From assembly GCF_000380965.1 (NCBI RefSeq), contig NZ_KB905557.1, forward strand, positions 1 to 64,000: a DNA stretch of 64,000 nucleotides, given 5' to 3'. Positions within the stretch are counted from its first letter, which is position 1. Every line of letters starts with the position of its first letter. Under the pieces are notes generated by a model. That model had not been told where the DNA came from, did no database searches, and saw only the letters and a list, made by a program, of their open reading frames with translations. Shown here in pieces: positions 1 to 8,882 of the stretch. This DNA is from Paenibacillus ginsengihumi DSM 21568. Lineage in GTDB: Bacteria; Bacillota; Bacilli; Paenibacillales; NBRC-103111. Position numbers and translations under genes: made by a program.

Positions 1-53
1 ATGAGATAGAGCAGAATACGGTAAACGGGGAAGAGTGAGTTACGCGCTTTGCC

Positions 54-96
54 GCCGGAGAGGCTGCACATCGCCTCCGGCAGTTTGATTTTTTCG
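54..96 (+). terminator. Possible rho-independent terminator
   Basis: A 7-bp GC-rich stem (GCCGGAG at 54-60, CTCCGGC at 75-81) with a 14-nt loop is followed by a T-rich stretch (GTTTGATTTTTTC). It could end a transcript entering from the left of the window. The remaining bases 1-226 show no gene I can recognise. They may be decayed 5' sequence of the CheR-kinase gene that follows. Confidence 0.35.
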
Positions 97-226
97 AGAA
101 AGGCCAGGAAGATTTTGATGCCACCGCAACTCGTTGCGTTTTGTAGTGAAAATTCAGTTTTGATTTTGCTGATCGTTGTGGTAGACTTCACCTAAAAGGT
201 GCTCCTCTCTTTGGGTGTAGTGTTCC

Positions 227-2358
227 TTGCAAACACCATTCTACCAAAGATTCGGAGCCCTTTTCATATTTTCAAGAAGCGATGCTTTCGAAATTCAGGA
301 TCATATCAAAATATTCGCCACCGACTTGGACGAACGGGCGATCGAATACGCCAGTCAGGGATTGTATTCGCACAATATATTAAAAACCGTCCCCAAGGAA
401 GTGGTCGACAAGTACTTTGTTCGCAAAAGAGAAGGGTATCAAATTCAGGACTCCATACGGAAAATGATCGTCTTTGCGCATCACAATATTTTGCAAAATC
501 CCCCTTTCATTAACCTGGATTTGATCGTGTGCCGGAATTTGCTCATCTATTTCCAGACCGTTTCGCAAAGGAAAGTGCTGTCGCTGTTTCATTTCGCCTT
601 GAACGAGAATGGCTATCTGTTCCTCGGATCCAGCGAAACCGTCGGAAAGTCCAGCCAATTGTTCGAGCCGTTCGTTCGCAAATCCAATATTTACAAATAC
701 AAGGAGAGCAACAAGTTCGTCGCTTCCAATATGATCCGCTTCGAAGACCATATGATCAACAAGCTGAACGCTTCCCGAAAGTACAGCGCTCTAAGCGAAT
801 TTTCCGGTGCGGGGTCCGATGTCATGGAGATCGAAGCGACGATCTTGAAGGAGTATATCCCGGCGACGATCATTATCGACGATCATAACCGCATGGTCTA
901 TTCCAACGGCCCGGTCAACCGGATTATCCGGATGCCGCAGGGCGAGCCGACCAACAATATTTTGAAGCTGGTTCCCGAGGAGCTGACCGTCGCCGTTCGA
1001 GCCGCCATTCACAAGGTGCGGAGGGCTCAGGTCGAGGTGTTCTATTATGACCTTTGTGCATTCGCCGCTTCACGCCTTCGATCACGAAGGAGGTCCATCT
1101 GATCGAGGTCGATATCGGCCGGCCGCTAAACCATTTTTCCCATAAGTTCAAGTACGATTCCCTCATCGCCGATGCGCAAAGCGTGCTAGAACACGCGCAC
1201 ACGATCGAGAAAAAGATCGAGACGGTGGACGGCCAGTGGTATTCCATGAAGGTGCTCCCTTATTTTTCGAAAAAGAACACATTGGACGGCGTCGTCATCA
1301 CCTTCAACGACATTACCGACCTGAAAAATCTTAACGAGCATCTTCAGCTGCTGTCGTACGCCATCGAGCAAAGCCCGATCAGCATCGCGATTTTCAATGT
1401 GACAGGCGACATCCAATATGTCAATCCCCAGTTCATGAAGCAAACGGGATTTTCGTTCGACGAATGCGTCGGCAAGCATCTGACCGAGCTGTATCCTGCC
1501 GATTTTAATGAGAAATTCGCCGACATCTGGGACAAGGTGCGGTCCGGAGAGACGTGGGCCGGGGAATGGAAAAATACGAGGAAGAACGGCGAGTTTTATT
1601 GGGAAAACGTATCGATACTGCCGATTACCGACGAGAAAAATCAAAGCATCTATTTCTTGAAGGTGGCGGAGGATGTCACGGAACGCAAGAAAACGGAAAA
1701 TTTGCTGCTGGAATCGGAGATGCATTCGGCTGTCGGCCAATTGGCTGCGGGTATCGCGCATGAGATACGGAATCCGCTGACGGCGCTTAAAGGCTTCACG
1801 CAATTAATGCTGACCGGCAGCTTGAATCAGGAATATATCCGGATCATGCAAGCGGATTTGGACCGGATCAACCTGATCGTCAACGAGCTGCTGTTCCTGT
1901 CGCGGCCGCGTGCGGTCGAATTCGAGGACAAAAACATTATTGCCATCGTGAGAGAAGTGGTCGGTCTGCTCGAATCGCAGGCGCTGATGAATAACTGCGA
2001 GATCGTCCTCGAGCTGGAGGTAGAAAAATATACGGTCCGCTGCGTCGAGCATCAAATGAAGCAGGTGTTCATCAATCTGATCAAAAATGCGATCGAGGCG
2101 ATGCCGAAAGGCGGCCAAATTACGGTCACGGCGCAGCTGCTGGAGGATTTCATCTCAATTCAGATTCGCGACGAAGGCTGCGGCATCCCGGACAAAATGT
2201 TAAGCAAAATCGGCCAGCCCTTTTTTACGACGAAAGAAAAAGGAACCGGCCTGGGCCTGATGGTATGCCAAAAAATCATTCAAAACCACGACGGCAAATT
2301 GACCATAGCCAGCAAGGAAAACGAAGGAACGACGCTGCATATTGTGCTGTCAAGGTAA
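227..2358 (+). pseudogene. Broken CheR-PAS-histidine kinase gene (CheB/CheR-type hybrid sensor)
   Basis: Two overlapping frames encode consecutive parts of one multidomain signalling protein. The first (227-1102) begins inside a CheR methyltransferase domain: KIFATDLDERAIEYA, then NPPFINLDLIVCRNLLIYF and LFLGSSETVG. It continues into a PAS-like segment. The second (from about 1054) carries PAS (NVTGDIQYVNPQF), HisKA (AAGIAHEIRNPLTALKG, phospho-acceptor His near its residue 236) and HATPase (N box NLIKNAIEAM, GTGLGLMV) to the stop at 2358. The reading passes from FYYDLC in one frame to LCIRRFTPSITKEV in the other near 1045-1060, which fits loss of one base. The CheB part and the start of CheR are missing. 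A third-frame stretch near 270-300 (FQEAM) suggests another shift. Relatives of this architecture are normally 800-1200 residues, so this copy is probably dead. Confidence 0.8.
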
Positions 2359-2376
2359 TTGCGATCGAGCATTTGG

Positions 2377-2400
2377 GGAGCCCGCGAAGGGCTCCATTCT
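2377..2400 (+). terminator. Rho-independent terminator after the CheR-kinase remnant
   Basis: A perfect 7-bp stem, GGAGCCC (2377-2383) and GGGCTCC (2389-2395), with a GCGAA loop is followed by ATTCTTCT. It lies 18 bp after the stop codon of the kinase frame. Confidence 0.65.
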
Positions 2401-2408
2401 TCTGTCCT

Positions 2409-2492
2409 GATAATTCGGCGATGCCGTCGGCGAATTTTCAGTACCGGAGGCGACGACCGAGGACGAAGGATTTGTTCGTCATAGGCGTCTAT
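2409..2492 (+). repeat. Repeat A unit (degenerate copy)
   Basis: This has the same layout as the better copies at 43.3 kb: the second half of the AATTTTCAA hairpin, a spacer GTACCGGAGGCGACGACC, then the GACGA...TCGTC hairpin ending in TCGTCATAGGCGTCTAT. The minus-strand DUF4358 gene has its stop codon inside the last bases of the unit. Confidence 0.7.
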
Positions 2493-3010
2493 TTCAGCGC
2501 CTCGTTGAACGCCTGTTCCAGCTCGTCGGCCTGCTTCGAGACGGCAAAGAAAACGTATGGTCCCTTCGCTGTCAAAACATGCTTTTCAACCAAAGCGTAT
2601 TCGGCCGGACGGTAATCCTTGAATTTGGCCGTCTGCGCTTCGATGTGCTGCATGATTCGCTCCTTGACGCCCCCTGATTGTTTCGCATCCTTCAGCCGGA
2701 TCAAGGCCAGCTCGTCCGCCTTCACATTGGACGAAGCCGTGTAGAGCACAAAATCCTCGACTTCGTCGGCTGTGATCGAATACAGCTTCAGCAGCTTATC
2801 GCCGTCCCCCTGCTTCATCTCCTCCAGGTCAGCCGCCGGCCGGATACGTTCCCACACCTCGGCCGCCGTCGCCTTGCCCCCGCTCCCAGGTTCTTCGCCG
2901 GAGCAGCCGGCCGTCAAGACAGCTATTACGGCCATCGCCGCAATCAACGCCAGCAGCGCGCCCATCCCTCGGCCTTTGCCTCTCCCGCGCCGGATCGTCA
3001 TGCGCTTCAT
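2489..3010 (-). CDS. DUF4358-type lipoprotein
   Basis: The 173-residue product has a basic N-terminus, a hydrophobic stretch (ALLALIAAMAVIAVL) and a lipobox TAGC near residue 35, so it should be lipid-anchored outside the membrane. The rest (AAEVWERIRPAADLEEM, then a segment ending in FVLYTASSNVKADELALIR) resembles the DUF4358 family, whose members often accompany MBOAT/DHHW acylation genes; the biochemical role is unknown. The gene is the last of a four-gene minus-strand operon and its ATG overlaps the stop of the DHHW gene (ATGA, 3007-3010). AAGGAGG is only one base from this ATG, so the internal ATG at 3001, ten bases from it, may be the true start. The function is inferred from context. 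Confidence 0.75.
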   Translation of the reverse strand: MKRMTIRRGRGKGRGMGALLALIAAMAVIAVLTAGCSGEEPGSGGKATAAEVWERIRPAADLEEMKQGDGDKLLKLYSITADEVEDFVLYTASSNVKADELALIRLKDAKQSGGVKERIMQHIEAQTAKFKDYRPAEYALVEKHVLTAKGPYVFFAVSKQADELEQAFNEALK

Positions 3011-4146
3011 TCCTCCTTCAAGTATTTGATGGACGAATCTTCAAAGAATGTATGAATATTGTAAACCATGAGCACGTCCCGAATATCGTGCTGCTCCACG
3101 AGCTTCGTCAACGATCCGTCGAAATATCGCAAATCGACGACGTAGATTTCGCTGAAATGCCCGGCGAGGAACGGAATCAGGCTGTTGGCGTACGAGTCTT
3201 TGACGACCAGCAGCTTGCCCCCGGTCGGACGGGACGCCGTTATTCGGATCAAAGGATGGTTGCCGCCAAGAAACACCTGGTACTTGTCCTTCCCCTCCAA
3301 CTTCTCCATGGCGTATAAGGAATGCGTCGTTTGCCCTTCGTCCGCATACTCGACGGTATAGCCCGTCTCCTTCTTCGGCAAATACAAGGAGATGCCGTCA
3401 GGCTGCATATGCCTGAAGCCGCTCTTCGAATAGAGCGAGCCGTAGAACGCATTCGTCACTTGGCGAATCCGGAAATCTTCCTCGTCCTTCGGGATCACCC
3501 CCATCTGCTTGCATAGTTCCCGGTAAGCCGTATAGGCGCCTTGCGTCGTCCAATGATGGTCGGTTTTATAATAGACAGGCCGCTCCCGTTCAGCGTACAG
3601 CGCGGGGTACACGTCTACAAAGCGAATATTCGCAGAAAGCAGCTTGCGAATTCGCTCCATATACGCCAGCTCGTCGCCAGCCGGTGCATAGGCCGGCAGC
3701 TTGTCCCGGTACACAGCGGCGGCCGTCGGCGCGAGCATCATATATTTGCGGACGCCCGGCGTGGCCCGGTCGAACGAATGAATGGCCGCGGCCTTCTCCT
3801 CCGCATCCCCTTCCGCCGGCGGGGCGAACCCTGCGATCAGATAGCCGTCCTCGCCCAAGTAAACCCCGTTGCTGTCCTTTCTGCCCATCGCCCGGTCCGC
3901 ATCGGTTTTCAATCCGATCCACACGTCACGGAAAGCGAATTGGTCGGCCACATATTTCTCATAACGCGAAGCGAACTTTCCGGACAAGAGCGACGACAGC
4001 GAAAATGGCGGCAGCGGCTCGAGCACCCGATTTTCCGATTCGGAGAAGCCGCGGTCGGGCAGCGCCGGATGCAGGACGGCGATCGTGCCGACAAACAGCA
4101 TCAGGATGAGCGCAACGGCGTTTCGATAGAAGTTGTTTGTCGTCAT
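3007..4146 (-). CDS. DHHW-motif exported protein of an O-acylation system (AlgJ/AlgX-like)
   Basis: The 379-residue protein has an N-terminal membrane anchor (AVALILMLFVGTIAVL) and a long extracellular part. The family hallmark YYKTDHHWTTQGAY lies near residues 200-213. LLVVKDSYANSLIPFL near residue 320 supplies the Ser-containing block of the SGNH-like fold. Such proteins work with an MBOAT membrane acyltransferase to move acyl, usually acetyl, groups onto exported polysaccharides, as AlgJ/AlgX do with AlgI. The MBOAT gene lies directly upstream, 18 bp away. The start follows GGGAGG by about 11 bases. The polymer acylated cannot be read from the sequence; teichoic acid or an exopolysaccharide are both possible. 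Confidence 0.85.
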   Translation of the reverse strand: MTTNNFYRNAVALILMLFVGTIAVLHPALPDRGFSESENRVLEPLPPFSLSSLLSGKFASRYEKYVADQFAFRDVWIGLKTDADRAMGRKDSNGVYLGEDGYLIAGFAPPAEGDAEEKAAAIHSFDRATPGVRKYMMLAPTAAAVYRDKLPAYAPAGDELAYMERIRKLLSANIRFVDVYPALYAERERPVYYKTDHHWTTQGAYTAYRELCKQMGVIPKDEEDFRIRQVTNAFYGSLYSKSGFRHMQPDGISLYLPKKETGYTVEYADEGQTTHSLYAMEKLEGKDKYQVFLGGNHPLIRITASRPTGGKLLVVKDSYANSLIPFLAGHFSEIYVVDLRYFDGSLTKLVEQHDIRDVLMVYNIHTFFEDSSIKYLKEE

Positions 4147-4164
4147 CGGAGCGACCGCCTCCCT

Positions 4165-5568
4165 TTAAAATCGAAAGTACAAGAAAGGATTGTAGGTTGC
4201 CGTGACCAAATAGGCCGTCGACAGCGCCAGCAAAATGCCGTATGCGGCCGACACGGCGATCGCGCCTCCCCGCTTCCCTTTTTGCGCCAAATGCATTAAT
4301 GCTTTTCGGGGAAGCGGCGTCGCGCACAGCGCCAGCACGGCCAATGGGACCAGGTTCGTCGACAGCGCATAAAGCGTCCGGTCATCCGCCCAACCGCGGG
4401 CGCCGAAGCCGAGCATGACGCCGATAAACGGCCCGGCGGTGCCCAGGTCCATTTCGAACAAGACCCAGCCGACGATGACGGTCAGCATCGTGTAGATATG
4501 CGAGACTAGGGCGGGAACGCGCTGCAGCCACTTCAGCAGCGCCAGCTTCTCCACCGTCACGAAGAAGCCGAAGTACAGGCCCCAGACGATAAAGTTCCAG
4601 CTCGCCCCGTGCCACAGGCCGGTGAGCAGCCAAACCGCCAGCAGATTGCGGAGCTGAATCCGCAAGCCCCGCCGGTTGCCGCCGAGCGGAATGTAGACGT
4701 ACTCCCGAAACCACGATCCGAGTGTGATATGCCATCGCCGCCAAAATTCCGTTACGCTTCGGGATATATAAGGGTAATTGAAATTGACCGGCAATTCGAA
4801 CCCGAACATTTTGCCGAGCCCGCGCGCCATATCCGAATACCCGCTGAAATCGAAATAAATCTGGAAGGTGAACGCAATAATGCCGAGCCATGCATAGCCT
4901 ATGGTCAGCTCTTCCGCCGGCGTCGATTTTACGCTCATCCATAGCGATCCGATGGGATTAGCGAGCAGCGCTTTTTTGGCCAGCCCGCGAATGAACCATT
5001 CCGCCCCTTCGCCGAACTTCTCCAGCGTCATTCGGCGGGAAGCCAACTGCGCTGCGATGTCGCCGTATTTGACGATCGGCCCCGCCACGAGCTGCGGAAA
5101 CATCGTCACATAGGTGCCGAAGGCAACGATGTTTTTTTGCACAGGCACGCTGCCCCGGTAGACGTCCACGATATAAGACATCGTCTGGAACGTATAGAAA
5201 GAGATCCCGATCGGCAGCGGCAGCTCGGCCGCCTGAATGTGCACGTGGAACAGGCGATTGATGTTATCGATGAGAAACCCGGCATATTTGAAAAAGCCGA
5301 GAACCGCCGCATTGCCGAGGAGCGAGAAGATTAGAACCGTTCTGGCAACCGGCTTGCGATGACGGTATTTATCAATAAGCAGCCCGTTCGCATAATCAAA
5401 TAAGGTCGAAAAGATCATGAGGAAAACATATAAAGGTTCTCCCCAGGCGTAAAAAACAAGACTGGCGACAACCAATACGGCATTCCGAAGCCTGTTAGGC
5501 GAAAGGTAATAAACGAGCAGCGCCACCGGCAAAAACTGGAACAGGAAGAGCAGACTGCTGAAGACCAA
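4165..5568 (-). CDS. MBOAT family membrane O-acyltransferase (AlgI-like)
   Basis: The 467-residue product has about ten to twelve hydrophobic segments beginning with MVFSSLLFLFQFLPVALLVYY. Family blocks are plain: YVTMFPQLVAGPIVKY, FQIYFDFSGYSDMARGLG, RRWHITLGSWFREYVYIP, and GLWHGASWNFIVWG near residue 315, which carries the invariant catalytic His. AlgI/DltB/PatA-type enzymes pass acyl groups across the membrane to an extracytoplasmic partner, here presumably the DHHW protein encoded just downstream. The start is a TTG eight bases after GGAGGT. The length is normal for AlgI-type members. It is the second gene of the operon, 39 bp after the SGNH lipoprotein gene. Confidence 0.92.
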   Translation of the reverse strand: MVFSSLLFLFQFLPVALLVYYLSPNRLRNAVLVVASLVFYAWGEPLYVFLMIFSTLFDYANGLLIDKYRHRKPVARTVLIFSLLGNAAVLGFFKYAGFLIDNINRLFHVHIQAAELPLPIGISFYTFQTMSYIVDVYRGSVPVQKNIVAFGTYVTMFPQLVAGPIVKYGDIAAQLASRRMTLEKFGEGAEWFIRGLAKKALLANPIGSLWMSVKSTPAEELTIGYAWLGIIAFTFQIYFDFSGYSDMARGLGKMFGFELPVNFNYPYISRSVTEFWRRWHITLGSWFREYVYIPLGGNRRGLRIQLRNLLAVWLLTGLWHGASWNFIVWGLYFGFFVTVEKLALLKWLQRVPALVSHIYTMLTVIVGWVLFEMDLGTAGPFIGVMLGFGARGWADDRTLYALSTNLVPLAVLALCATPLPRKALMHLAQKGKRGGAIAVSAAYGILLALSTAYLVTATYNPFLYFRF

Positions 5569-5607
5569 TGCCCGTCACCTCCCGCGCCGTCTTAACCGAG
5601 CCGCCTG

Positions 5608-6291
5608 TCATTTCACCCTGTCCGCAAGCAGCTCCAGCATCCGCGGATAAAACTCTGCCTTGAAATGGATGCCGTCCGCATCGTACAGCTCGGGACTTCC
5701 GGTCACGATCCCGGAGATGTCGACGAATCCGACGCTTTCTTTGTCCGCCAGCTCCCGCAGCCCTTGATTGTATGCCTCGATATTCCCATAGCGCGGCTCC
5801 TTCTCCTCCACTTCGGCGGTCACTGGGGTAACCGACAGCAGCGTGACGTTGGCCTGCGGAAGCTTGTCCTTGATCGCGCCGATCAAGGCGGCGTAATGCT
5901 TGAGCGAGTATTCCTGCGGATTGTCCGTCGGCCAAAGAATATCGTCCGACCCCAGATGAATGAAGACATGCTTCGGCTTGCGCTTCGCCAGCTCCTCGAT
6001 ATCCTCCATCGCGAACTCGGCTGTCTTGCCCGCGCCGGCCAGCACATTCGCTTCCTCCAGCACGTCGTGATACGACAGCCCTTCCGTAATCGAATCGCCG
6101 AGAAATACGCTGTCCTGAAACAAGGCGGCGAACTGGGAAGCCCGGGAAGCTTCCGCAGCGGATGAGCTTGCCTGCGATGTTGAGACCGGAGCCGTCCCCG
6201 GCGGCGGACTGTTCTCGTTCCCGCATGCAGCAAGCGATAGGACGGCCGCCCCCATCAGCAGCCCGGCGAATTTGTTCATTCGGTTGATCAT
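5608..6291 (-). CDS. SGNH/GDSL-type esterase lipoprotein
   Basis: This is the first gene of the acylation operon. The start ATG at 6291 (MINRMNK) follows GAGGG by nine bases; an upstream in-frame start at 6333 lacks a site. The signal sequence ends in a lipobox (SLAACG). SGNH blocks follow: VFLGDSITEGL (block I Ser) near residue 60 and DADGIHFKAEFYP (block V Asp/His) near the end. Block III reads HLGSDDILWP, with SDD in place of the usual GxND, a mild deviation. Such proteins hydrolyse or transfer acyl esters on surface glycans. Next to MBOAT and DHHW genes it is likely a third component or an editing esterase; that role is inferred. Confidence 0.85.
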   Translation of the reverse strand: MINRMNKFAGLLMGAAVLSLAACGNENSPPPGTAPVSTSQASSSAAEASRASQFAALFQDSVFLGDSITEGLSYHDVLEEANVLAGAGKTAEFAMEDIEELAKRKPKHVFIHLGSDDILWPTDNPQEYSLKHYAALIGAIKDKLPQANVTLLSVTPVTAEVEEKEPRYGNIEAYNQGLRELADKESVGFVDISGIVTGSPELYDADGIHFKAEFYPRMLELLADRVK

Positions 6292-6374
6292 TGCTCGGTT
6301 CCCTCTCTTCGATGAATAAAATGAATGCGACAAAAGGAAGAATAATCGAGAGAGATCAAGATAAGATGCAGACG

Positions 6375-6400
6375 AAGTGCAGAACCGCAGTTCTGCACTT
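6375..6400. terminator. Symmetric hairpin between asd and the acylation operon
   Basis: A perfect 10-bp stem, AAGTGCAGAA (6375-6384) and TTCTGCACTT (6391-6400), encloses a 6-nt loop. It lies between the asd stop codon and the start of the SGNH gene. T-runs are poor on both sides, so it may be a weak terminator for asd or an RNA-stabilising hairpin. Confidence 0.5.
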
Positions 6401-6421
6401 TAAGCTTGATGAAAATCTATA

Positions 6422-7507
6422 TTATTTCGCCTGAATATAACCTTCGGCTTTAAGCAGCTCGGCGATCAGCACGGCGCCGCCGGCCGCTCCGCGCAGCGTA
6501 TTATGCGAGAGCCCGACGAATTTGTAGTCGTACAGGGAGTCCTCGCGCAATCTTCCCGCCGATACGCCCATGCCGCGCTCCAAGTCGCGGTCCAGCTTCG
6601 TCTGCGGCCGGTTCTCTTCTTCGAAATAAGTGATGAACTGCTTCGGCGCGCTCGGCAGCCCAAGCTCCTGAGGCCGGCCGCGGAATGTACGCCAGCGCTC
6701 GAGAATCTCTTCCTTCGACGGCTTGTTCTCGAACGATACGAAGACGGTCGCCAAATGCCCGTCGGTCACGGGCACGCGAATGCACTGCGTCGTAATGAGC
6801 GGAGCGTTCGCTTTGACAATCTCGCCGCCAGCGACGCTGCCCCAGATACGGAGCGGCTCCTGCTCGCTCTTCTCTTCCTCGCCGCCAATATACGGAATGA
6901 CGTTATCGAGCATTTCCGGCCAGTCGCTGAAGTTTTTGCCCGCCCCGGAGATGGCCTGATACGTCGATGCTACGACCTTCGTCGGTTTGAACTCGAGCAG
7001 GGCGTTCAGCATCGGCACATAGCTCTGAATCGAGCAGTTCGGCTTCACGGCGATAAAGCCGGTGGTGGTGCCGAGCCGCTTCCGCTGGGCCGCGATCACT
7101 TCCAGATGCCCCGGGTTGATTTCCGGGATGACCATCGGCACATCCGGCGTCCAGCGGTGGGCGGAGTTGTTGGAGACGACAGGGGTGCCCGTCTTGGCGT
7201 ACGCTTCCTCCAGCGCTTGAATCTCGTTCTTCTTCATGTCGACGGCGCAAAAAATAAAATCAACATCCGCGGCGACCTGCTCGACCTTCGATGCATCCTG
7301 CACGACAATATTGCGGACCGAATCCGGGATCGGGTCGGCCAGCTTCCAGCGGTTGCGGACAGCTTCCTCGTATGTTTTGCCGGCGGAACCGCTGCTTGCC
7401 GCGATCGATGTCACCTCGAACCACGGATGCCCGTTCAGCAGCTGGACGAACCGCTGCCCTACCATCCCTGTTCCGCCAACGATGCCAACTTTCAATTTTT
7501 GTGTCAT
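6422..7507 (-). CDS. asd: Aspartate-semialdehyde dehydrogenase, archaeal/fungal type
   Basis: The enzyme makes aspartate-4-semialdehyde from aspartyl phosphate with NADPH, the branch step to lysine/diaminopimelate, threonine and methionine. The N-terminal nucleotide-binding motif is GIVGGTGMVGQRF. The catalytic Cys lies in KPNCSIQSY near residue 155 and the substrate His in VPVTDGHLATV near 247. The total of 361 residues and the VPEINPGHL-like blocks fit the archaeal/fungal branch, not the classical Bacillus Asd. The frame stays open 43 codons upstream, but that part is T-box leader RNA. The true ATG at 7507 follows AAGGA by about 11 bases. A second, classical asd probably exists elsewhere; this is inference. 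Confidence 0.93.
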   Translation of the reverse strand: MTQKLKVGIVGGTGMVGQRFVQLLNGHPWFEVTSIAASSGSAGKTYEEAVRNRWKLADPIPDSVRNIVVQDASKVEQVAADVDFIFCAVDMKKNEIQALEEAYAKTGTPVVSNNSAHRWTPDVPMVIPEINPGHLEVIAAQRKRLGTTTGFIAVKPNCSIQSYVPMLNALLEFKPTKVVASTYQAISGAGKNFSDWPEMLDNVIPYIGGEEEKSEQEPLRIWGSVAGGEIVKANAPLITTQCIRVPVTDGHLATVFVSFENKPSKEEILERWRTFRGRPQELGLPSAPKQFITYFEEENRPQTKLDRDLERGMGVSAGRLREDSLYDYKFVGLSHNTLRGAAGGAVLIAELLKAEGYIQAK

Positions 7508-7552
7508 AGCGATTTTCATCCTTTCGCATGTGGGGTTGCCTGCAATGGGCAA

Positions 7553-7869
7553 ATAAAAAATCCCGCCTCCAAGACTACTACCAGTCTCAGGGACGAGATT
7601 GCGCAAGCTCTCGTGGTACCACCCTAAATTCGCCAATATGTCGCCATATCAGCCTCTTCAAGTACGGCATTACGACAGGCGGCGCAATGCTTATACTCTA
7701 GCTCTGTAACAGGAGCTCCTGTCGCACCATCCCTTCTTGCGGCAAGAAGTTCCGATGCGCTGCTCAGAGTCTTTGTTCAATAAAGGCCCCTTCGCTCCTT
7801 CCCAGCTGCCGGAGCTCTCTGTGCAAGGTTCCGTTTATTTACTCGTCTCTTCATCGCATTTGATATTGA
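7553..7869 (-). promoter_or_regulatory. T-box riboswitch leader of asd
   Basis: Read on the minus strand, the leader contains the diagnostic T-box AGGGTGGTACCACG (7625-7612). Upstream are stem I features: GACGAGTAAATAA, an ACAGAGAG element and a GACTCTGAG segment. After the T-box a terminator forms from GTCCC..GAGACT pairing with AGTCTT..GGCGGGA, followed by TTTTTT (7605-7553). Uncharged tRNA binding would favour the antiterminator and allow asd transcription. The specifier region reads TTGAACAAAGACTC. I cannot fix the codon by eye; AAC, ACA, AAA or AAG are possible, so the cognate amino acid (Asn, Thr or Lys) stays open. Confidence 0.92.
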
Positions 7870-7876
7870 TGCGTTT

Positions 7877-7905
7877 ATGATATCAAATATCGGGCGAGAG
7901 GTAAA
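7877..7905 (-). promoter_or_regulatory. SigA-type promoter of the T-box/asd transcript
   Basis: On the minus strand TTTACC (7905-7900) is separated by exactly 17 bases from TATCAT (7882-7877), a few bases before the expected 5' end of the T-box leader. Confidence 0.65.
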
Positions 7906-7953
7906 TATCCTTTTTGAAAAGAGTGAAAAATTGGGCGCCCGGCCTGCGGATCG

Positions 7954-8115
7954 CTATCGCTTTTTGTTCAAATGAAATACGCTCTGCGGCGTTTTCAGCT
8001 CGCGCGAGACGCCGGCGATAAACTGCTTGCGGGTATGTTCGGGCTGTTTTTCCTTCTCGATGTCCAGCTCCAGCGTGATGATGCGGGAATGGAGCCGCTC
8101 CGAAAGTTGTTGTTG
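7954..8115 (-). pseudogene. Remnant of a sensor histidine kinase (dimerisation/phospho-acceptor region)
   Basis: A short frame reads LSERLHSRIITLELDIEKEK, then a few residues later RKQFIAGVSRELKTP. This is the HAMP-to-HisKA junction of VanS/PhoR-like kinases, where FIADVSHELKTP is expected. The phospho-acceptor His is replaced by Arg and the ATPase domain is absent. Upstream the frame runs into repeat B sequence, not into protein. It is a decayed fragment, not a functional gene. Confidence 0.6.
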
Positions 8116-8165
8116 GCGGACAGCTCGCCGATCCCCCCTTTTTTCCAATAATTGGAATGCAATGA

Positions 8166-8271
8166 GCTTCAAACCGAGGAACACCGCCCAAAATGTTGCA
8201 CGCTTTGCAACATTGAGCCGCAAATAGGGTTAATCCCACCGTTTTTGCTTTACAAAATACAACATTTGCTG
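8166..8271. repeat. Repeat B, copy 1
   Basis: This 106-bp stretch aligns without gaps, at roughly 80% identity by eye, to 48333-48438. Shared landmarks are GCTTCAAA at the left, AAATGTTG..TGCAAC, TTGAGCCGCAAA, a GGG..CCC pair, CCGTTTTTG and TACAAAATACAACATTTGC at the right. Internally AATGTTGCA and TGCAACATT form a hairpin. It lies next to the kinase remnant. Confidence 0.75.
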
Positions 8272-8291
8272 CAAGCTCGACTTTCTCTAAC

Positions 8292-8882
8292 ATGAACAAA
8301 GGCCTATTCGTTGGACAGCCGATTCTTTTCCAGGAAATCCGATCGGTCTTTATAATTTTTTTGCCGATATTTGTCTTCGCCTGTATGGCAGGCTTGATTC
8401 CAACACCGTTAATCCGATGGCTGATTCTCTTCTTGCGCCGCATTTTTCAGCTCCTTGAGCCTCCTTTCCCCCATTCCGTCTCCAAGCTGGACGATCTGTT
8501 GAGCAGTTTATCCTATCCCGTAAGTTCTCTTCATATTTTCTAGTGACATAGACCCATCAAGCAAGAAAAGTCAATAGGTACTTTATCCCCTTATTTTTGG
8601 GTGACCTGATTCCGGAGAACGTTTTGAGCTTTAGGGCCGAATGTGAAATGGAGCCAATTGTGATAAAATAATCAAGCAAAAAGAGAAGATCTTGCGCTAC
8701 AACCCGTTCGAAGGTCGATTGTTCTCAATCAGGAACCGTTAATTAAGGCCTAAGACGAAGGCTCCCCTTCGCTCTTGGTTCGTTCGGCTACTTGACCAAT
8801 GACATACGCCTTGAGCGGTGTCCGGGCCGGATCGCATCGATGACTCGATTTTTTACTACCTTGAAATCGGCAGGTACTGCGC
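8292..8882. other. Gene-poor interval before the hybrid kinase
   Basis: No intact gene is recognisable. On the minus strand, 8300-8560 gives two short adjoining frames (MSLENMKRTYGIG and TAQQIVQLGDGMGERRLKEL) that look like debris of a helix-turn-helix or transposase-like protein, but I could not assign a family. CGAAGG-CTCC-CCTTCG near 8757 forms a small hairpin. No convincing promoter for the kinase gene was found. Confidence 0.3.

Noticed and set aside
7508..7636. N-terminal extension of 43 codons on the asd frame.
   Set aside because: This region is the T-box sequence and terminator of the leader RNA. The real start has its own ribosome site.
7883..8443. A 186-codon minus-strand frame covering the T-box promoter, the kinase remnant and repeat B.
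   Set aside because: It has no family signal and no ribosome site. It crosses recognisable elements of other origin, so it is an accidental open frame.
8292..8543. A hydrophobic 83-codon plus-strand frame that looks like a membrane protein.
   Set aside because: The opposite strand carries hydrophilic debris, and the hydrophobicity is explained by its complement. There is no ribosome site.
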